Positions 51,411 to 63,242 of a stretch of DNA of 64,000 bases are shown here, piece by piece. Position numbers and translations under genes: made by a program. How positions within the stretch are numbered: the first letter of the stretch is position 1; each line of letters begins with the position of its first letter. The notes beneath the pieces were generated by a model. The model worked only from the letters and a program-made list of their open reading frames with translations. It was not told where the DNA came from and did not search any database. The stretch comes from Oxalobacteraceae bacterium (lineage in GTDB: Bacteria > Pseudomonadota > Gammaproteobacteria > Burkholderiales > Burkholderiaceae_D), in the NCBI GenBank assembly GCA_027490725.1, contig JAIXXN010000019.1, positions 94,188 to 158,187 of the forward strand. The letters are read 5' to 3'.

Positions 51411-52679
51411 TTAGTGGAAGTGCTCGGTGCCTGCCGGCGTATCCTCGGGCATTTCCGCATGCGCCAGTTCGCCGACCGGATCGGCAAATAGCGGCGCACC
51501 GCAGTCATCGCAGAACTCGGCCACATAGCGCTCGCTATGCTTCTTGATCTGGGTGACGCCCGCCGCATTCAGGTGCGCGACGATTTCTTCGACCGGCGTG
51601 ATCAGGCGCTGATCCTGCGCGCCGATGCCGCCTTGCAGCGGACCTTCCGGCGGCGTGCCGTCTTCATCTTCCTGACCGTACAGCGGCCATACCACACCGT
51701 ACATCACATCCGGCGTATTGCGCTGGGTGAAGGCGACGCGGTATTCGTCGATCTGGCCATCGGCCGCTTCTTCGCCGAAACCGGCAATCACGGCGCGCAG
51801 ACCGGACGGTTCCAGTCCCAGCGTGTGGGTCAGGTAGTGCACGGCGGCGCGGATCGAGACGGGACGGATCTGCTTATCGGCTTCGCGGCAGGCCATGTAA
51901 TACGCTTCCGGCAACAGCAGTTCCACGCCACAGCCCGGCAGCAGGCGGTTGATGGTCGGGGTCACCTGTGCGCGCCACTGTTCCAGCGCATCGGCACGTT
52001 CCGTCGCATACGCGGTTTGCAGCGCCGGCATCTGCCAGCGGAATAGCGGGGCGCCTGCCGGCGCGACCACGGCGGCCAGCAGGTAGCGCGTATCGGCCAG
52101 GAAAGGCGCGGTTTCCGGTGTTTTCGGATCGGTCTTGATGGTCGTGCCTTTGACGGCAGCCTGCCCCAGCTTTTGCGTCTTGCCGAAAGTTTCCACATGG
52201 CTGCGCGGTAACTGGTCGATCGAATACAGCGTGGGCGCCATCATCACGCGCGCACCGTCGGCCAGCAGGTGGGCGCCGAAGTGGGCGGACAGCGTCTGCA
52301 GGATGTCGGCCGGGATCGCCCCGGAAGCAATCGCGAAACGCGTCCAGGCCAGCACGGGCGCGGCCACCAGTAACACGTCGTACTGCTGGCTGACGCCGTC
52401 GTGCTCGATCGTCAGGGTGGTCGATTCGCTGATCGCCTCGACGCAATCCATCAGCACGTCGTAGGCATTCAGATCTTCCTTGAACAGCTGGTTCAGGGTG
52501 GCGTCGATGGTGTCCTGATGGCCGGTTTTGAGCAGTTTCTGTAACTGCGCATCAAGGCTGTGCTCCCAGGCCCGCTCTTCAACACGGCTGGCAGCCTGAC
52601 CGACGGCTTGGGCGTAGGTCACGAGGCGCTGGCTTTCGGCAGACAATTTCGGGGACGAATCTTTAGATGGACGACGCAT
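51411..52679 (-). CDS. DUF2863 family protein
   Basis: A 422-residue soluble protein with no signal peptide or membrane helix. 'YDVLLVAAPVLAWTRFAIASGAIPADILQTLSAHFGAHLLADGARVMMAPTLYSIDQLPRSHVETFGKTQKLG' is the conserved part of DUF2863, a family I know mainly from Burkholderiales. The C-terminus has 'YVAEFCDDCGAPLFADP', a possible half metal site. The function is unknown. It is a single-gene unit between the CYTH gene and the acnA terminator. Confidence 0.85.
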   Translation of the reverse strand: MRRPSKDSSPKLSAESQRLVTYAQAVGQAASRVEERAWEHSLDAQLQKLLKTGHQDTIDATLNQLFKEDLNAYDVLMDCVEAISESTTLTIEHDGVSQQYDVLLVAAPVLAWTRFAIASGAIPADILQTLSAHFGAHLLADGARVMMAPTLYSIDQLPRSHVETFGKTQKLGQAAVKGTTIKTDPKTPETAPFLADTRYLLAAVVAPAGAPLFRWQMPALQTAYATERADALEQWRAQVTPTINRLLPGCGVELLLPEAYYMACREADKQIRPVSIRAAVHYLTHTLGLEPSGLRAVIAGFGEEAADGQIDEYRVAFTQRNTPDVMYGVVWPLYGQEDEDGTPPEGPLQGGIGAQDQRLITPVEEIVAHLNAAGVTQIKKHSERYVAEFCDDCGAPLFADPVGELAHAEMPEDTPAGTEHFH

Positions 52680-52774
52680 AAAGCAATAAGAGCCTCATAA
52701 AGGTGGAAAAAGCGGATCAGTCAAACAAATGATAACCCTTATGTCCCTATTGTAGATGATAAGCGCACAACGCG

Positions 52775-52803
52775 AAAAAAAACGCCGGCTTCAAGCCGGC
52801 GTT
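52775..52803 (-). terminator. Terminator after acnA
   Basis: On the minus strand ACGCCGGC/GCCGGCGT (52782-52802) forms a strong stem, followed by a run of eight T residues (A run 52775-52782 on the plus strand). It ends the leftward mdh-citE-acnA transcript. Confidence 0.9.
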
Positions 52804-52829
52804 GTCGAGTCTGTTGCGGTGTCGAACCT

Positions 52830-55538
<2,709 letters not shown>

Positions 55539-55593
55539 GACTTCTCCTAGGTTTGGGGGTGTCGTCGGTGCGCCCGGTGTCGGGCGCTGAAGA

Positions 55594-56088
55594 TTACAGG
55601 CTGGCGCCAGTGGCCGGTGCTTCGTTGCTGGCGATGGGTTTCATTTGTTCGGCATTGCGGCACTCATTGGCCAGCTGGCGACCCTGTTTCGAATCGAGCA
55701 GCATGCCCTTGGCCGGAATACCGATCCAGACCAGACCATACACACGGTTTTCAAAGCGGTGCGCGCCGGTGCTGGTACCGACCCGGGTCAGACGGTGCAG
55801 ACGCTTTTTCCAGCGCAGGGCAATGTGGGCGTCGTCGCTGCTGTTTTCGTAGATGGTGATCTTGTTGCCGAGTTCGCAATCGAATTCTGTCACGGAGGCG
55901 TCGTTGATGGCCGGTTCGGCGGCTTCTTCGTCGAGCGGTTTGGCTTCGGCGGCTTTGGCGGCAGGCTTGGCCTTGCTGACTTTCTTAACGGTCGTCTTGC
56001 TCGGCGTGTTGTCGGCGTGGGCGGCGGTGCTCAGGGCGAGGGCGGAGCAGGACAGGCTGCAAGCGAGCAGCAATTGGGAGAGAGTCAT
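55594..56088 (-). CDS. Secreted MliC-like (lysozyme-inhibitor fold) protein, hypothetical
   Basis: A 164-residue protein with signal peptide [25 protein letters not shown], then a Lys/Ala-rich linker (about residues 26-62). The C-terminal 95 residues ('[80 protein letters not shown]') have the shape of MliC/PliC domains: a Cys near each end, a central basic strand and 'W.....a.L.d...g..l..C'. Role as a lysozyme inhibitor is inference. It lies within the mdh-citE-acnA unit, between the lyase and aconitase genes. Confidence 0.75.
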   Translation of the reverse strand: MTLSQLLLACSLSCSALALSTAAHADNTPSKTTVKKVSKAKPAAKAAEAKPLDEEAAEPAINDASVTEFDCELGNKITIYENSSDDAHIALRWKKRLHRLTRVGTSTGAHRFENRVYGLVWIGIPAKGMLLDSKQGRQLANECRNAEQMKPIASNEAPATGASL

Positions 56089-56111
56089 GGTGATACTTCC
56101 AGATGAGAAAT

Positions 56112-57095
56112 TTAATTGGCGTTGCCGCTCAGCAGGGCCTGGGCCGCTTCAGGCAGGCTGAGGCCGGCCAGTTTAGCCCGCTGCAGCACAGTCCAATAGT
56201 ATCTGTAGCTGGCGCGGTCGTGCAAGCGGCCATTCTGCGAAATCGGCCCCCATTGCACTGCTGCAGCTTCAAGCAGAATCGCGGTGGCCTCACTGACTTC
56301 CGACAAACGCGGGGTGAAGGTTTTGATAATGGGTTTGATCTGGTCCGGATGGATGCTCCACATCCGGGTGTAGCCGAATTCGGCTGCGGCGCGCTGGGCG
56401 TCGTTGGCTGCCACGGCGGTATCTTTGATGTCGGTGGTGACATTGTGCGACGGCACTTTGCCATGCGCATGGCAGGCCGCCGCGACTTCCAGCTTGGCAC
56501 GCACCACCAGCGGGTGGGTGAACTGGCCCGGCGTGCGCATCGCGCTGGCCGGAATTGCGCCGTAATGCGAGGACACGAAATCCATGATGCCGAACGACAG
56601 GCACTGCACCTGCGGCAGCGCGGCGATGGCATATGCATCATGCAGCGCGGCATGGGTTTCGATCAGCACATGAACCGGCAAGTCCTTGCGACCCACTTTG
56701 GCAGCATGGGTATTAATCACTTTGATGGCGGCCGTGACTTCCTTGGCGCTGTGCACCTTGGGCAGCACGATATAGGCTAGCCGTTCGGCGGCCGTGCAGA
56801 TGATTTCGACATCGCTGGCAAAGTGCGGACTGGCCAGGTCATGCACGCGTGCGCCCAGCCGATTGAATTGATTGTCGTCCGACAGCACCAGGGCCGCCAC
56901 CATGCGGGCGTGTTCGATTTCGTTGCCGGCGCTGGCGCCGTCTTCGCAATCGAGGGTGATGTCGAACAGGGGCCCCAGCTCTTGTTGCAAGGCAATCGAT
57001 TTACGCATCAGCTTTTCGCTGCCGGCGTAGTGGTCACAGGCTGGCAGCAGCAGTGGTTGGCGATTGCCCTGGAATAAAACCTCGGATGGATGCAT
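56112..57095 (-). CDS. CitE-like HpcH/HpaI family CoA-ester lyase
   Basis: A 327-residue protein from the ATG at 57095; a longer open frame upstream covers a GC-rich hairpin and is unlikely to be translated. 'LFDITLDCEDGASAGNEIEHARMVA' includes the metal-binding Glu/Asp pattern of citrate lyase beta subunits and malyl-CoA lyases; 'VHVLIETHAALHDAYAIAALPQVQCLSFGIMDFVSSHYGAIP' holds the second conserved Glu and metal site. It probably cleaves a beta-hydroxyacyl-CoA such as malyl- or citramalyl-CoA. No citrate lyase alpha or gamma genes are near. Confidence 0.85.
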   Translation of the reverse strand: MHPSEVLFQGNRQPLLLPACDHYAGSEKLMRKSIALQQELGPLFDITLDCEDGASAGNEIEHARMVAALVLSDDNQFNRLGARVHDLASPHFASDVEIICTAAERLAYIVLPKVHSAKEVTAAIKVINTHAAKVGRKDLPVHVLIETHAALHDAYAIAALPQVQCLSFGIMDFVSSHYGAIPASAMRTPGQFTHPLVVRAKLEVAAACHAHGKVPSHNVTTDIKDTAVAANDAQRAAAEFGYTRMWSIHPDQIKPIIKTFTPRLSEVSEATAILLEAAAVQWGPISQNGRLHDRASYRYYWTVLQRAKLAGLSLPEAAQALLSGNAN

Positions 57096-57133
57096 GCGGG
57101 AAGTGTCTGGAACTGCGGAGGGATGAGACGGAA

Positions 57134-57162
57134 CCGCCGCGCTGCTATCAGCAGCGCGGCGG
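57134..57162. repeat. 12-base-pair hairpin between mdh and the citE-like gene
   Basis: CCGCCGCGCTGC (57134-57145) pairs perfectly with 57151-57162 around a 5-base loop. There is no T run on either strand, so it may attenuate or stabilise the leftward mRNA between mdh and the following genes. Confidence 0.8.
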
Positions 57163-57217
57163 GTGCGGCGGAGCGGTGCTTTAACCGGTTCCACTAAGGC
57201 AGAAAAGCCGGAACAGA

Positions 57218-58207
57218 TTAAGGCAGCAGGTGCTTGACGCCTTCGCGCTCTTCGGTCAGTTCTTTCAGGGTCAGGTTGATGCGCTCTTGCGAGAATGCAT
57301 CGATTTCCAGACCTTGAACGATTTTGTACTCGCCGTTTTCGGTGGTAACAGGGAAGCCGAACACGGTGCCTTCAGGGATGCCGTAGGAACCATCCGAAGG
57401 AACGCCCATGGTGGTCCATTTACCAGCGGTGCCCAGTACCCAGTCGTGGATGTGGTCGATGGCAGCGTTGGCAGCCGAAGCAGCCGACGACAGACCGCGT
57501 GCTTCGATGATGGCGGCGCCACGTTTGCCCACGGTAGGCAGGAACACGTTGGCGTTCCATTCCTGATCGTTGATCAGATCCTTGACAGCTTTGCCGCCGA
57601 CGGTTGCGAAGCGGTAGTCAGCGTACATGGTAGGCGAGTGGTTGCCCCAGACGCACAGTTGTTCGATATCTTTCACGGCGGTGCCGGTTTTGGCAGCCAC
57701 TTGCGACAGCGCGCGGTTGTGGTCCAGACGCAGCATGGCGGTGAAGTTTTTCGCTGGCAGCGATGGTGCCGATTTCATGGCGATGTAGGCATTGGTGTTG
57801 GCTGGGTTGCCGACCACCAGTACTTTCACATTGCGCGAAGCAACGGCGTCCAGTGCTTTACCTTGTACGGTGAAGATCTGGGCATTGGCTTCCACCAGGT
57901 CTTTACGTTCCATGCCTGGACCGCGTGGACGGGCGCCAACCAGCACAGCGACGTCGATATCCTTGAAGGCGGTCATCGGGTCGGAGTGGGCGGTCATCTC
58001 GGTCAGCAGCGGGAAGGCGCAATCGTCGATTTCCATCATGACGCCTTTCAGCGCCTTTTGTGCTTTTTCGTCAGCAATTTCCAACAGTTGCAGAATAACT
58101 GGTTGGTCTTTGCCCAGCATGTCGCCGTTGGCGATGCGGAACAGCAGAGCGTAACCGATTTGACCGGCGGCGCCGGTAACAGCAACACGCATTGGGGTTT
58201 TAGCCAT
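57218..58207 (-). CDS. mdh: Malate dehydrogenase
   Basis: A 329-residue NAD-dependent malate dehydrogenase of the cytosolic/proteobacterial type 2 class. '[25 protein letters not shown]' binds NAD; '[22 protein letters not shown]' carries the substrate-binding arginines; '[14 protein letters not shown]' and the catalytic histidine in '[16 protein letters not shown]' are present. It oxidises malate to oxaloacetate in the TCA cycle. It is the first gene of the leftward unit and is divergent from the GntR regulator. Confidence 0.97.
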   Translation of the reverse strand: MAKTPMRVAVTGAAGQIGYALLFRIANGDMLGKDQPVILQLLEIADEKAQKALKGVMMEIDDCAFPLLTEMTAHSDPMTAFKDIDVAVLVGARPRGPGMERKDLVEANAQIFTVQGKALDAVASRNVKVLVVGNPANTNAYIAMKSAPSLPAKNFTAMLRLDHNRALSQVAAKTGTAVKDIEQLCVWGNHSPTMYADYRFATVGGKAVKDLINDQEWNANVFLPTVGKRGAAIIEARGLSSAASAANAAIDHIHDWVLGTAGKWTTMGVPSDGSYGIPEGTVFGFPVTTENGEYKIVQGLEIDAFSQERINLTLKELTEEREGVKHLLP

Positions 58208-58518
58208 GATGAATCTCCAAAGTGGGAATAAAACGTTCGCGAAGCAGGGCCAGTGCCGGCCCGGGAAACCGTAATGATACTTGAACTGTGCTGCAAATTT
58301 GCTGAAAACACGCTGAAAACCAACGGGCAGCGCGCTGAAAACAGGCTGCTAGCTAGGCTCTGGTAAGCTGCCCTGATCGGGTCCTACAAGCGCCTCGCTG
58401 GGGAGTTTAGGCGCGTGGGTGGCATCTGTCAATGCTATCTTATGTCTTATATAAGACAGATAAGTTATTCCGTGTTTTTGCTGGACGGCAGGGGGCATTT
58501 GTGGTGAAATCGTGGTCT
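58208..58518. promoter_or_regulatory. Divergent mdh/gntR control region with a perfect palindrome
   Basis: This 311-base gap contains TGTCTTATATAAGACA (58443-58458), a perfect 16-base palindrome 61 bases before the regulator start. Its TGTC...GACA ends and AT-rich centre are typical of GntR-family operators. It is extended by flanking CTTAT and ATAAG. It would let the GntR protein control its own gene and perhaps mdh. The mdh-proximal part has no other strong signal. Confidence 0.75.
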
Positions 58519-59313
58519 ATGAATTCTGTCCCGCCCAATCCTACATCACCTTCCACTCCCGCTAGCGGCAGTGTGGGCGGCGCATCGACAGCACCTTCGC
58601 CAACTTTCTCGCCACTTTACCAGCAAATCAAGGGTCTGATTACCCAGAGTTTGCAGTCCGGCGAATGGAAACCGGGCGAGCTGATCCCGAGTGAAGTCGA
58701 ACTGGCCAACCGTTTCAAGGTCAGTCAGGGCACGGTGCGCAAGGCGATTGATGAGCTGGCAGCAGAGAATCTGGTGCTGCGCAAGCAGGGTAAGGGTACT
58801 TTTGTTGCCACCCACCATGAGGCACGCGCCCATTTCCGCTTCCTGCGTCTGATGCCGGACGAAGGCGTGCCGCACTACCCGGATAGTCGTATTGTTGAGG
58901 TTAAACGGCTGCGTGCGCCCGCCGATGTGGCGCGCCTACTTGATCTAAAGTCGGGTGATGCGGTGGTTTTCATCAAACGCGTGCAGGCTTTCGACGGGGT
59001 ACCCACCATTGTTGAAGAGCTGTGGCTGCCGGGCATGATCTTCAAAGGACTGACCGCCGAGCGGCTGGTGGAATACAAAGGGCCGATGTACGGCCTGTTC
59101 GAGTCGGAATTCGGCACCCGCATGATCCGCGCGACGGAAAAAATCCGCGCCGTCTGCGCCAGTGAAGAAGATGCACAACTGCTCGGGATTGCTGCTCAGA
59201 CCCCGTTGCTAGTCTCCGAACGGGTCTCCTACACCTATGGCGATAAAGCCGTGGAGTTGCGCCGGGGCCTGTATTCGACCGCGCGGCATCATTATCACAA
59301 TGAATTGAATTAA
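58519..59313 (+). CDS. GntR/HutC-family transcriptional regulator
   Basis: A 264-residue regulator from the ATG at 58519. A Pro/Ser/Thr-rich tail of about 30 residues precedes the winged helix: 'PLYQQIKGLITQSLQSGEWKPGELIPSEVELANRFKVSQGTVRKAIDELAAENLVLRKQGKGTFV' (residues 32-96). The rest is a UTRA ligand domain ('FIKRVQAFDGVPTIVEELWLPGMIFKGLTAERLVEYKGPMYGLFESEFGTRMIRATEKIRAV'). It stands between mdh and sdhC, a conserved position in Burkholderiales, so TCA-cycle genes are the expected targets. The ligand is unknown. Confidence 0.9.
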   Translation: MNSVPPNPTSPSTPASGSVGGASTAPSPTFSPLYQQIKGLITQSLQSGEWKPGELIPSEVELANRFKVSQGTVRKAIDELAAENLVLRKQGKGTFVATHHEARAHFRFLRLMPDEGVPHYPDSRIVEVKRLRAPADVARLLDLKSGDAVVFIKRVQAFDGVPTIVEELWLPGMIFKGLTAERLVEYKGPMYGLFESEFGTRMIRATEKIRAVCASEEDAQLLGIAAQTPLLVSERVSYTYGDKAVELRRGLYSTARHHYHNELN

Positions 59314-59558
59314 ACGGCGGCTGGTTAGCAGCCGGTAGAACAGGGCACGCCTGACGGGTGTGCCTCGCAGCAAAAAGAGGGTGTCGCCAGCAACTTTTGC
59401 TGGACTAGTTGATAATGCGTTGAGCCACGGAAATTAGTTGTCGCCGGTGATGACTAAGGTTATTTTGGTTATATGTAACAATACATATTGGTTATAAATG
59501 CGAAAATCAGCGAAAATCGCGTTCTCGATATTTTTGTTTATGCTTAGGAGGTCTTGAT
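59314..59558. promoter_or_regulatory. sdh operon control region with hairpins and repeats
   Basis: 245 bases. GGCACGCC/GGTGTGCC (59344-59364) and CCAGCAA/TTGCTGG (59387-59403) are small hairpins probably ending the gntR transcript. Nearer sdhC, ATATGTA (59471-59477) and TACATAT (59482-59488) form an inverted repeat, overlapping two copies of TTGGTTATA (59465-59473 and 59488-59496). These look like a regulator site. AGGAGGT precedes the sdhC ATG. Confidence 0.6.
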
Positions 59559-59981
59559 ATGTCAGAAGCCGTAAGGGAAGTCCCGAAAAAAGAACGGCCG
59601 GAGTTCCGCAACATCCATGTGACGGAATTGTCTAACTACCGCTTGCCTCTGGCTGGCGTTGTGTCCATCCTGCACCGCATCAGCGGCCTCACGATGTTTG
59701 CACTGCTGCCATTCGTGCTGTACCTGCTGGAACAGAGCCTGCGCTCCGAAATTTCCTTCGCGTACTACCAAGGGATCGTCTCTTATCCACTGGTCAAACT
59801 GATCATTCTGGCGCTGGTATGGGGCTATATGCACCACTTCTGCGCCGGTGTCCGTCACCTGGTGATGGATATGCACATCGGTCTGGCAAAGGAACAGGCA
59901 CGTCACTCGGCAGCTAGCGTGCTGGTCGTGAGCCTGAGCCTGACGGCTATCGTCGCCCTCAAACTGTTTGGAGTCTTCTGA
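59559..59981 (+). CDS. sdhC: Succinate dehydrogenase cytochrome b556 subunit
   Basis: A 140-residue membrane anchor with three helices. 'RPEFRNIHVTELSNYRLPLAGVVSILHRISGLTMF' is the SdhC signature with the quinone-site Ser and Arg, and 'HHFCAGVRHLVMDMHIG' contains the haem-ligand region. Together with SdhD it anchors the enzyme and passes electrons to ubiquinone. It has a near-perfect AGGAGGT ribosome binding site and begins the sdhCDAB operon. Confidence 0.96.
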   Translation: MSEAVREVPKKERPEFRNIHVTELSNYRLPLAGVVSILHRISGLTMFALLPFVLYLLEQSLRSEISFAYYQGIVSYPLVKLIILALVWGYMHHFCAGVRHLVMDMHIGLAKEQARHSAASVLVVSLSLTAIVALKLFGVF

Positions 59982-59982
59982 G

Positions 59983-60348
59983 ATGGCAAATAACAACATC
60001 GGACCAAAACGCCTCGTGGTAGGCGCGCATTACGGCCTGCGTGACTGGCTGGCACAACGTGTAACCGCCGTCCTGATGGTGGCATACACCGTGATCCTGC
60101 TGGCGGCTTTCCTGACCGGCCAGAACTTCAGCTATGAAGGCTGGGCTGGCCTGTTCGCTCAGCAGTGGTTCAAGCTGATCAGCGCTGTGACCCTGTTCGG
60201 CCTGTTCTTCCACGCCTGGGTCGGCGTGCGTGACATCTGGATGGACTATGTTAAATCGGTCGGTCTTCGTCTGACTCTGCAAGTCGCCACTATCGTGTGG
60301 TTGATTGCTTGTGCCGCCTGGTCGGTACAGATACTCTGGAGTGTTTAA
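59983..60348 (+). CDS. sdhD: Succinate dehydrogenase membrane anchor subunit
   Basis: A 121-residue protein from the ATG at 59983, one base after the sdhC stop. Three helices are seen. '[19 protein letters not shown]' is the usual SdhD start and '[15 protein letters not shown]' carries the conserved His and the Asp-Tyr quinone-site motif. A longer in-frame start inside sdhC is not needed. It completes the haem b and quinone site with SdhC. Confidence 0.95.
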   Translation: MANNNIGPKRLVVGAHYGLRDWLAQRVTAVLMVAYTVILLAAFLTGQNFSYEGWAGLFAQQWFKLISAVTLFGLFFHAWVGVRDIWMDYVKSVGLRLTLQVATIVWLIACAAWSVQILWSV

Positions 60349-60350
60349 TC

Positions 60351-62129
60351 GTGGCAGCTATCAAATCTGCAATCCCTACCCGCCGCTTTGACGCGGTAAT
60401 CGTCGGCGCCGGCGGCTCCGGCATGCGCGCATCGTTGCAACTGGCCGAAGCCGGTCTGAACGTTGCGGTACTGTCGAAAGTGTTCCCGACCCGTTCCCAC
60501 ACCGTGGCAGCGCAGGGCGGTATCGGCGCCTCGCTGGGCAATATGGCCGAAGATAACTGGTTCTGGCATATGTTCGACACCGTCAAAGGTGGCGACTATC
60601 TGGGCGACCAGGATGCGATCGAATTCATGTGCCGCGAAGCACCGAAGGTCGTGTACGAACTGGAACACTTCGGTATGCCTTTCGACCGTAATCCGGACGG
60701 CACCATCTATCAGCGCCCATTCGGCGGCCACACCGCTAACTTCGGCGAAAAAGCCGTACAACGTGCTTGCGCAGCTGCCGACCGTACCGGTCACGCGCTG
60801 CTGCACACGCTGTATCAGCGCAATGTGCGCGCCCGTACCCACTTCTTCGTGGAGTGGATGGCACTCGACATCATCCGTGACGCCGACGGCGACGTGGTTG
60901 GCGTGGTCGCACTGGAAATGGAAACCGGCGAATGCATGATTCTGGAAGCGAAGACCACTATCTTCGCCACCGGTGGTGCTGGCCGTATCTTCGCTGCATC
61001 GACCAATGCCTTCATCAATACCGGTGACGGTATGGGTATGGCGGCACGTGCCGGCCTGCCACTGCAAGACATGGAATTCTGGCAGTTCCACCCGACCGGC
61101 GTGGCCGGCGCGGGCGTGCTGATTACCGAAGGTGTGCGCGGTGAAGGCGGTATCCTGATCAACTCCGAAGGCGAGCGTTTCATGGAACGTTATGCGCCTA
61201 CGCTGAAAGATCTGGCACCACGCGACTTCGTATCCCGTTCGATGGACCAGGAAATCAAAGAAGGTCGCGGCTGCGGTCCTAACAAGGATCACGTGATGCT
61301 GGATCTGCGTCACATCGGCGCCGACACCATTCAGAAGCGTCTGCCGTCGATTCTGGAAATCGGTCACAAGTTCGCCAACGTTGACGCGACCAAAGAACCA
61401 ATCCCGGTAGTACCAACCATCCACTATCAGATGGGCGGTATTCCGACCAACATCCACGGTCAGGTTGTGACGCCAAACGGCGACGGTACCCAGAAAGTGG
61501 TCAACGGTCTGTACGCCATCGGCGAATGCGCCTGCGTCTCGGTGCACGGTGCGAACCGTCTGGGCACCAACTCGCTGCTCGATTTGGTGGTCTTCGGCCG
61601 TGCAGCCGGTAACCACGTGGTCGCTTCGAACCTGAAACAGAAAGAAAACAAACCGCTGCCGAAGGACGCTGCCGATTTCGCAATGGGCCGTCTGAACGCG
61701 CTGGAAACCTCGACCGGTTCGGAAAAAGTGCAGGGCGTCGCCAACGACATCCGCGCCACCATGCAGAAATACTGCGGCGTGTTCCGTACCGACGAGATGC
61801 TGAATCAGGGCGTACAAGAGATCATGAAACTGGACGAGCGTCGCAAACACGTGTCGTACAAGGACAAATCCAAAGTCTTCAACACCGCCCGTGTCGAAGC
61901 ACTGGAACTGGACAATCTGATCGAAACCGCGAAAGCCACCATCGTGTCGGCTGCAGCACGTAAGGAATCGCGTGGCGCGCACGCCCACAACGATTTCCCG
62001 AACCGTGACGATGACACCTGGATGAAACACACCCTGTGGTACTCGGAAGGCAACCGTCTGGATTACAAGGCTGTCGTAACCAAGCCGCTGACGGTCGACA
62101 CCTTCAAACCGAAACCACGTACTTTCTAA
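60351..62129 (+). CDS. sdhA: Succinate dehydrogenase flavoprotein subunit
   Basis: A 592-residue flavoprotein. I choose the GTG at 60351, two bases after the sdhD stop, since '[34 protein letters not shown]' starts there as in relatives. '[16 protein letters not shown]' contains the His that bonds FAD covalently, and '[28 protein letters not shown]', '[15 protein letters not shown]' and '[30 protein letters not shown]'-type motifs follow, the last reading [15 protein letters not shown] here. It oxidises succinate to fumarate. FAD attachment would be aided by SdhE encoded downstream. Confidence 0.97.
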   Translation: MAAIKSAIPTRRFDAVIVGAGGSGMRASLQLAEAGLNVAVLSKVFPTRSHTVAAQGGIGASLGNMAEDNWFWHMFDTVKGGDYLGDQDAIEFMCREAPKVVYELEHFGMPFDRNPDGTIYQRPFGGHTANFGEKAVQRACAAADRTGHALLHTLYQRNVRARTHFFVEWMALDIIRDADGDVVGVVALEMETGECMILEAKTTIFATGGAGRIFAASTNAFINTGDGMGMAARAGLPLQDMEFWQFHPTGVAGAGVLITEGVRGEGGILINSEGERFMERYAPTLKDLAPRDFVSRSMDQEIKEGRGCGPNKDHVMLDLRHIGADTIQKRLPSILEIGHKFANVDATKEPIPVVPTIHYQMGGIPTNIHGQVVTPNGDGTQKVVNGLYAIGECACVSVHGANRLGTNSLLDLVVFGRAAGNHVVASNLKQKENKPLPKDAADFAMGRLNALETSTGSEKVQGVANDIRATMQKYCGVFRTDEMLNQGVQEIMKLDERRKHVSYKDKSKVFNTARVEALELDNLIETAKATIVSAAARKESRGAHAHNDFPNRDDDTWMKHTLWYSEGNRLDYKAVVTKPLTVDTFKPKPRTF

Positions 62130-62140
62130 GGGCTAAGAAC

Positions 62141-62851
62141 ATGGCACGCACTCTCAAACTGAAAATTTATCGTTACGATCCGGATCAGGACGCCAAGCCG
62201 TACATGCAAGACGTGACGGTTGAGCTGAAAGACACTGACAAGATGCTGCTCGACGCACTGCAGCGCATCAAGTCCGACGTGGACGATTCGCTGGCGCTGC
62301 GCCGCTCCTGCCGTGAAGGCGTGTGCGGTTCGGACGCTATGAACATCAACGGCAAGAACGGTCTGGCTTGCACCACTAACCTGAACGAACTGAGCGAGCC
62401 TATCGTGCTGCGTCCGTTGCCAGGTCTGCCAGTGATCCGCGATCTGATCGTGGACATGACCCAGTTCTTCAAACAGTACGATTCGATCAAGCCTTACCTG
62501 ATCAACGATTCGATCCGTCCTGAAAAAGAACGTCTGCAATCGCCAACCGAGCGCGAAGAGCTCGACGGTCTGTACGAGTGCATTCTGTGCGCTTGCTGCT
62601 CGACCTCGTGCCCATCGTTCTGGTGGAATCCGGACAAGTTCGTCGGCCCTGCCGGCCTGCTGCAAGCCTACCGCTTCATCGCCGACTCGCGCGACGAAGC
62701 CACCGGTGCGCGTCTGGACAACCTGGAAGACCCATACCGTCTGTTCCGCTGCCACTCGATCATGAACTGCGTCGACGTTTGCCCGAAAGGTCTGAACCCG
62801 AACAAAGCGATTGGCAAGATCAAGGAACTGATGGTGCGTCGCGCCATCTGA
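62141..62851 (+). CDS. sdhB: Succinate dehydrogenase iron-sulfur subunit
   Basis: A 236-residue protein from the ATG at 62141. The [2Fe-2S] ligands are in '[22 protein letters not shown]'; the [4Fe-4S] and [3Fe-4S] ligands are in '[16 protein letters not shown]' and '[17 protein letters not shown]'. It carries electrons from FAD to the quinone site. It follows sdhA by 11 bases. A hairpin with a short T run follows its stop codon. Confidence 0.97.
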   Translation: MARTLKLKIYRYDPDQDAKPYMQDVTVELKDTDKMLLDALQRIKSDVDDSLALRRSCREGVCGSDAMNINGKNGLACTTNLNELSEPIVLRPLPGLPVIRDLIVDMTQFFKQYDSIKPYLINDSIRPEKERLQSPTEREELDGLYECILCACCSTSCPSFWWNPDKFVGPAGLLQAYRFIADSRDEATGARLDNLEDPYRLFRCHSIMNCVDVCPKGLNPNKAIGKIKELMVRRAI

Positions 62852-62859
62852 TGCACCGC

Positions 62860-62888
62860 GCGGGCGGTGGCGACACCGCCCGCTTTTG
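62860..62888 (+). terminator. Hairpin with short T run between sdhB and sdhE
   Basis: GCGGGCGGTG (62860-62869), GCGA tetraloop, CACCGCCCGC (62874-62883), then TTTT. The stem is strong but the T run is short, so partial termination (attenuation) inside the sdh-gltA operon is likely. Confidence 0.75.
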
Positions 62889-62903
62889 TAAAGTAGCCGC
62901 ACC

Positions 62904-63185
62904 ATGACTGCACCGAATACCCTTGCACATCAGTCCGACCCGGCCAACCGTGCGCGCCTGCGCTGGCGTGCCCGCCGCGGTCTGCTTGAAAACGATCTGA
63001 TTCTGACCCGTTTTCTCGATGCGCATGAAACCGGATTGACCGACGAAGAAGTCGACGCGCTGACGCGATTGCTGGACCTGTCGGACAATGCCCTGATGGA
63101 CCTGATTCTGGCCCGCAAGGAGCCCGATGGCGATATCGATCTGCCACAGGTTCATGCATTGCTGTCGCGTTTGCGACTGGCCTGA
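62904..63185 (+). CDS. sdhE: SdhE flavinylation factor (FAD assembly)
   Basis: A 93-residue all-helical protein. 'ARLRWRARRGLLENDLILTRFLDAHETGLTDEEVDALTRLLDLSDNALMDLILARKE' contains the RGxxE signature (RGLLEND) required for attaching FAD to SdhA. It lies between sdhB and gltA, its normal place in betaproteobacteria. Confidence 0.95.
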   Translation: MTAPNTLAHQSDPANRARLRWRARRGLLENDLILTRFLDAHETGLTDEEVDALTRLLDLSDNALMDLILARKEPDGDIDLPQVHALLSRLRLA

Positions 63186-63242
63186 GCGTTCTAGCACCCA
63201 GTTTTTTTTACTTTGTCACACCTCTCCAAGAAGGAAGAGTTC

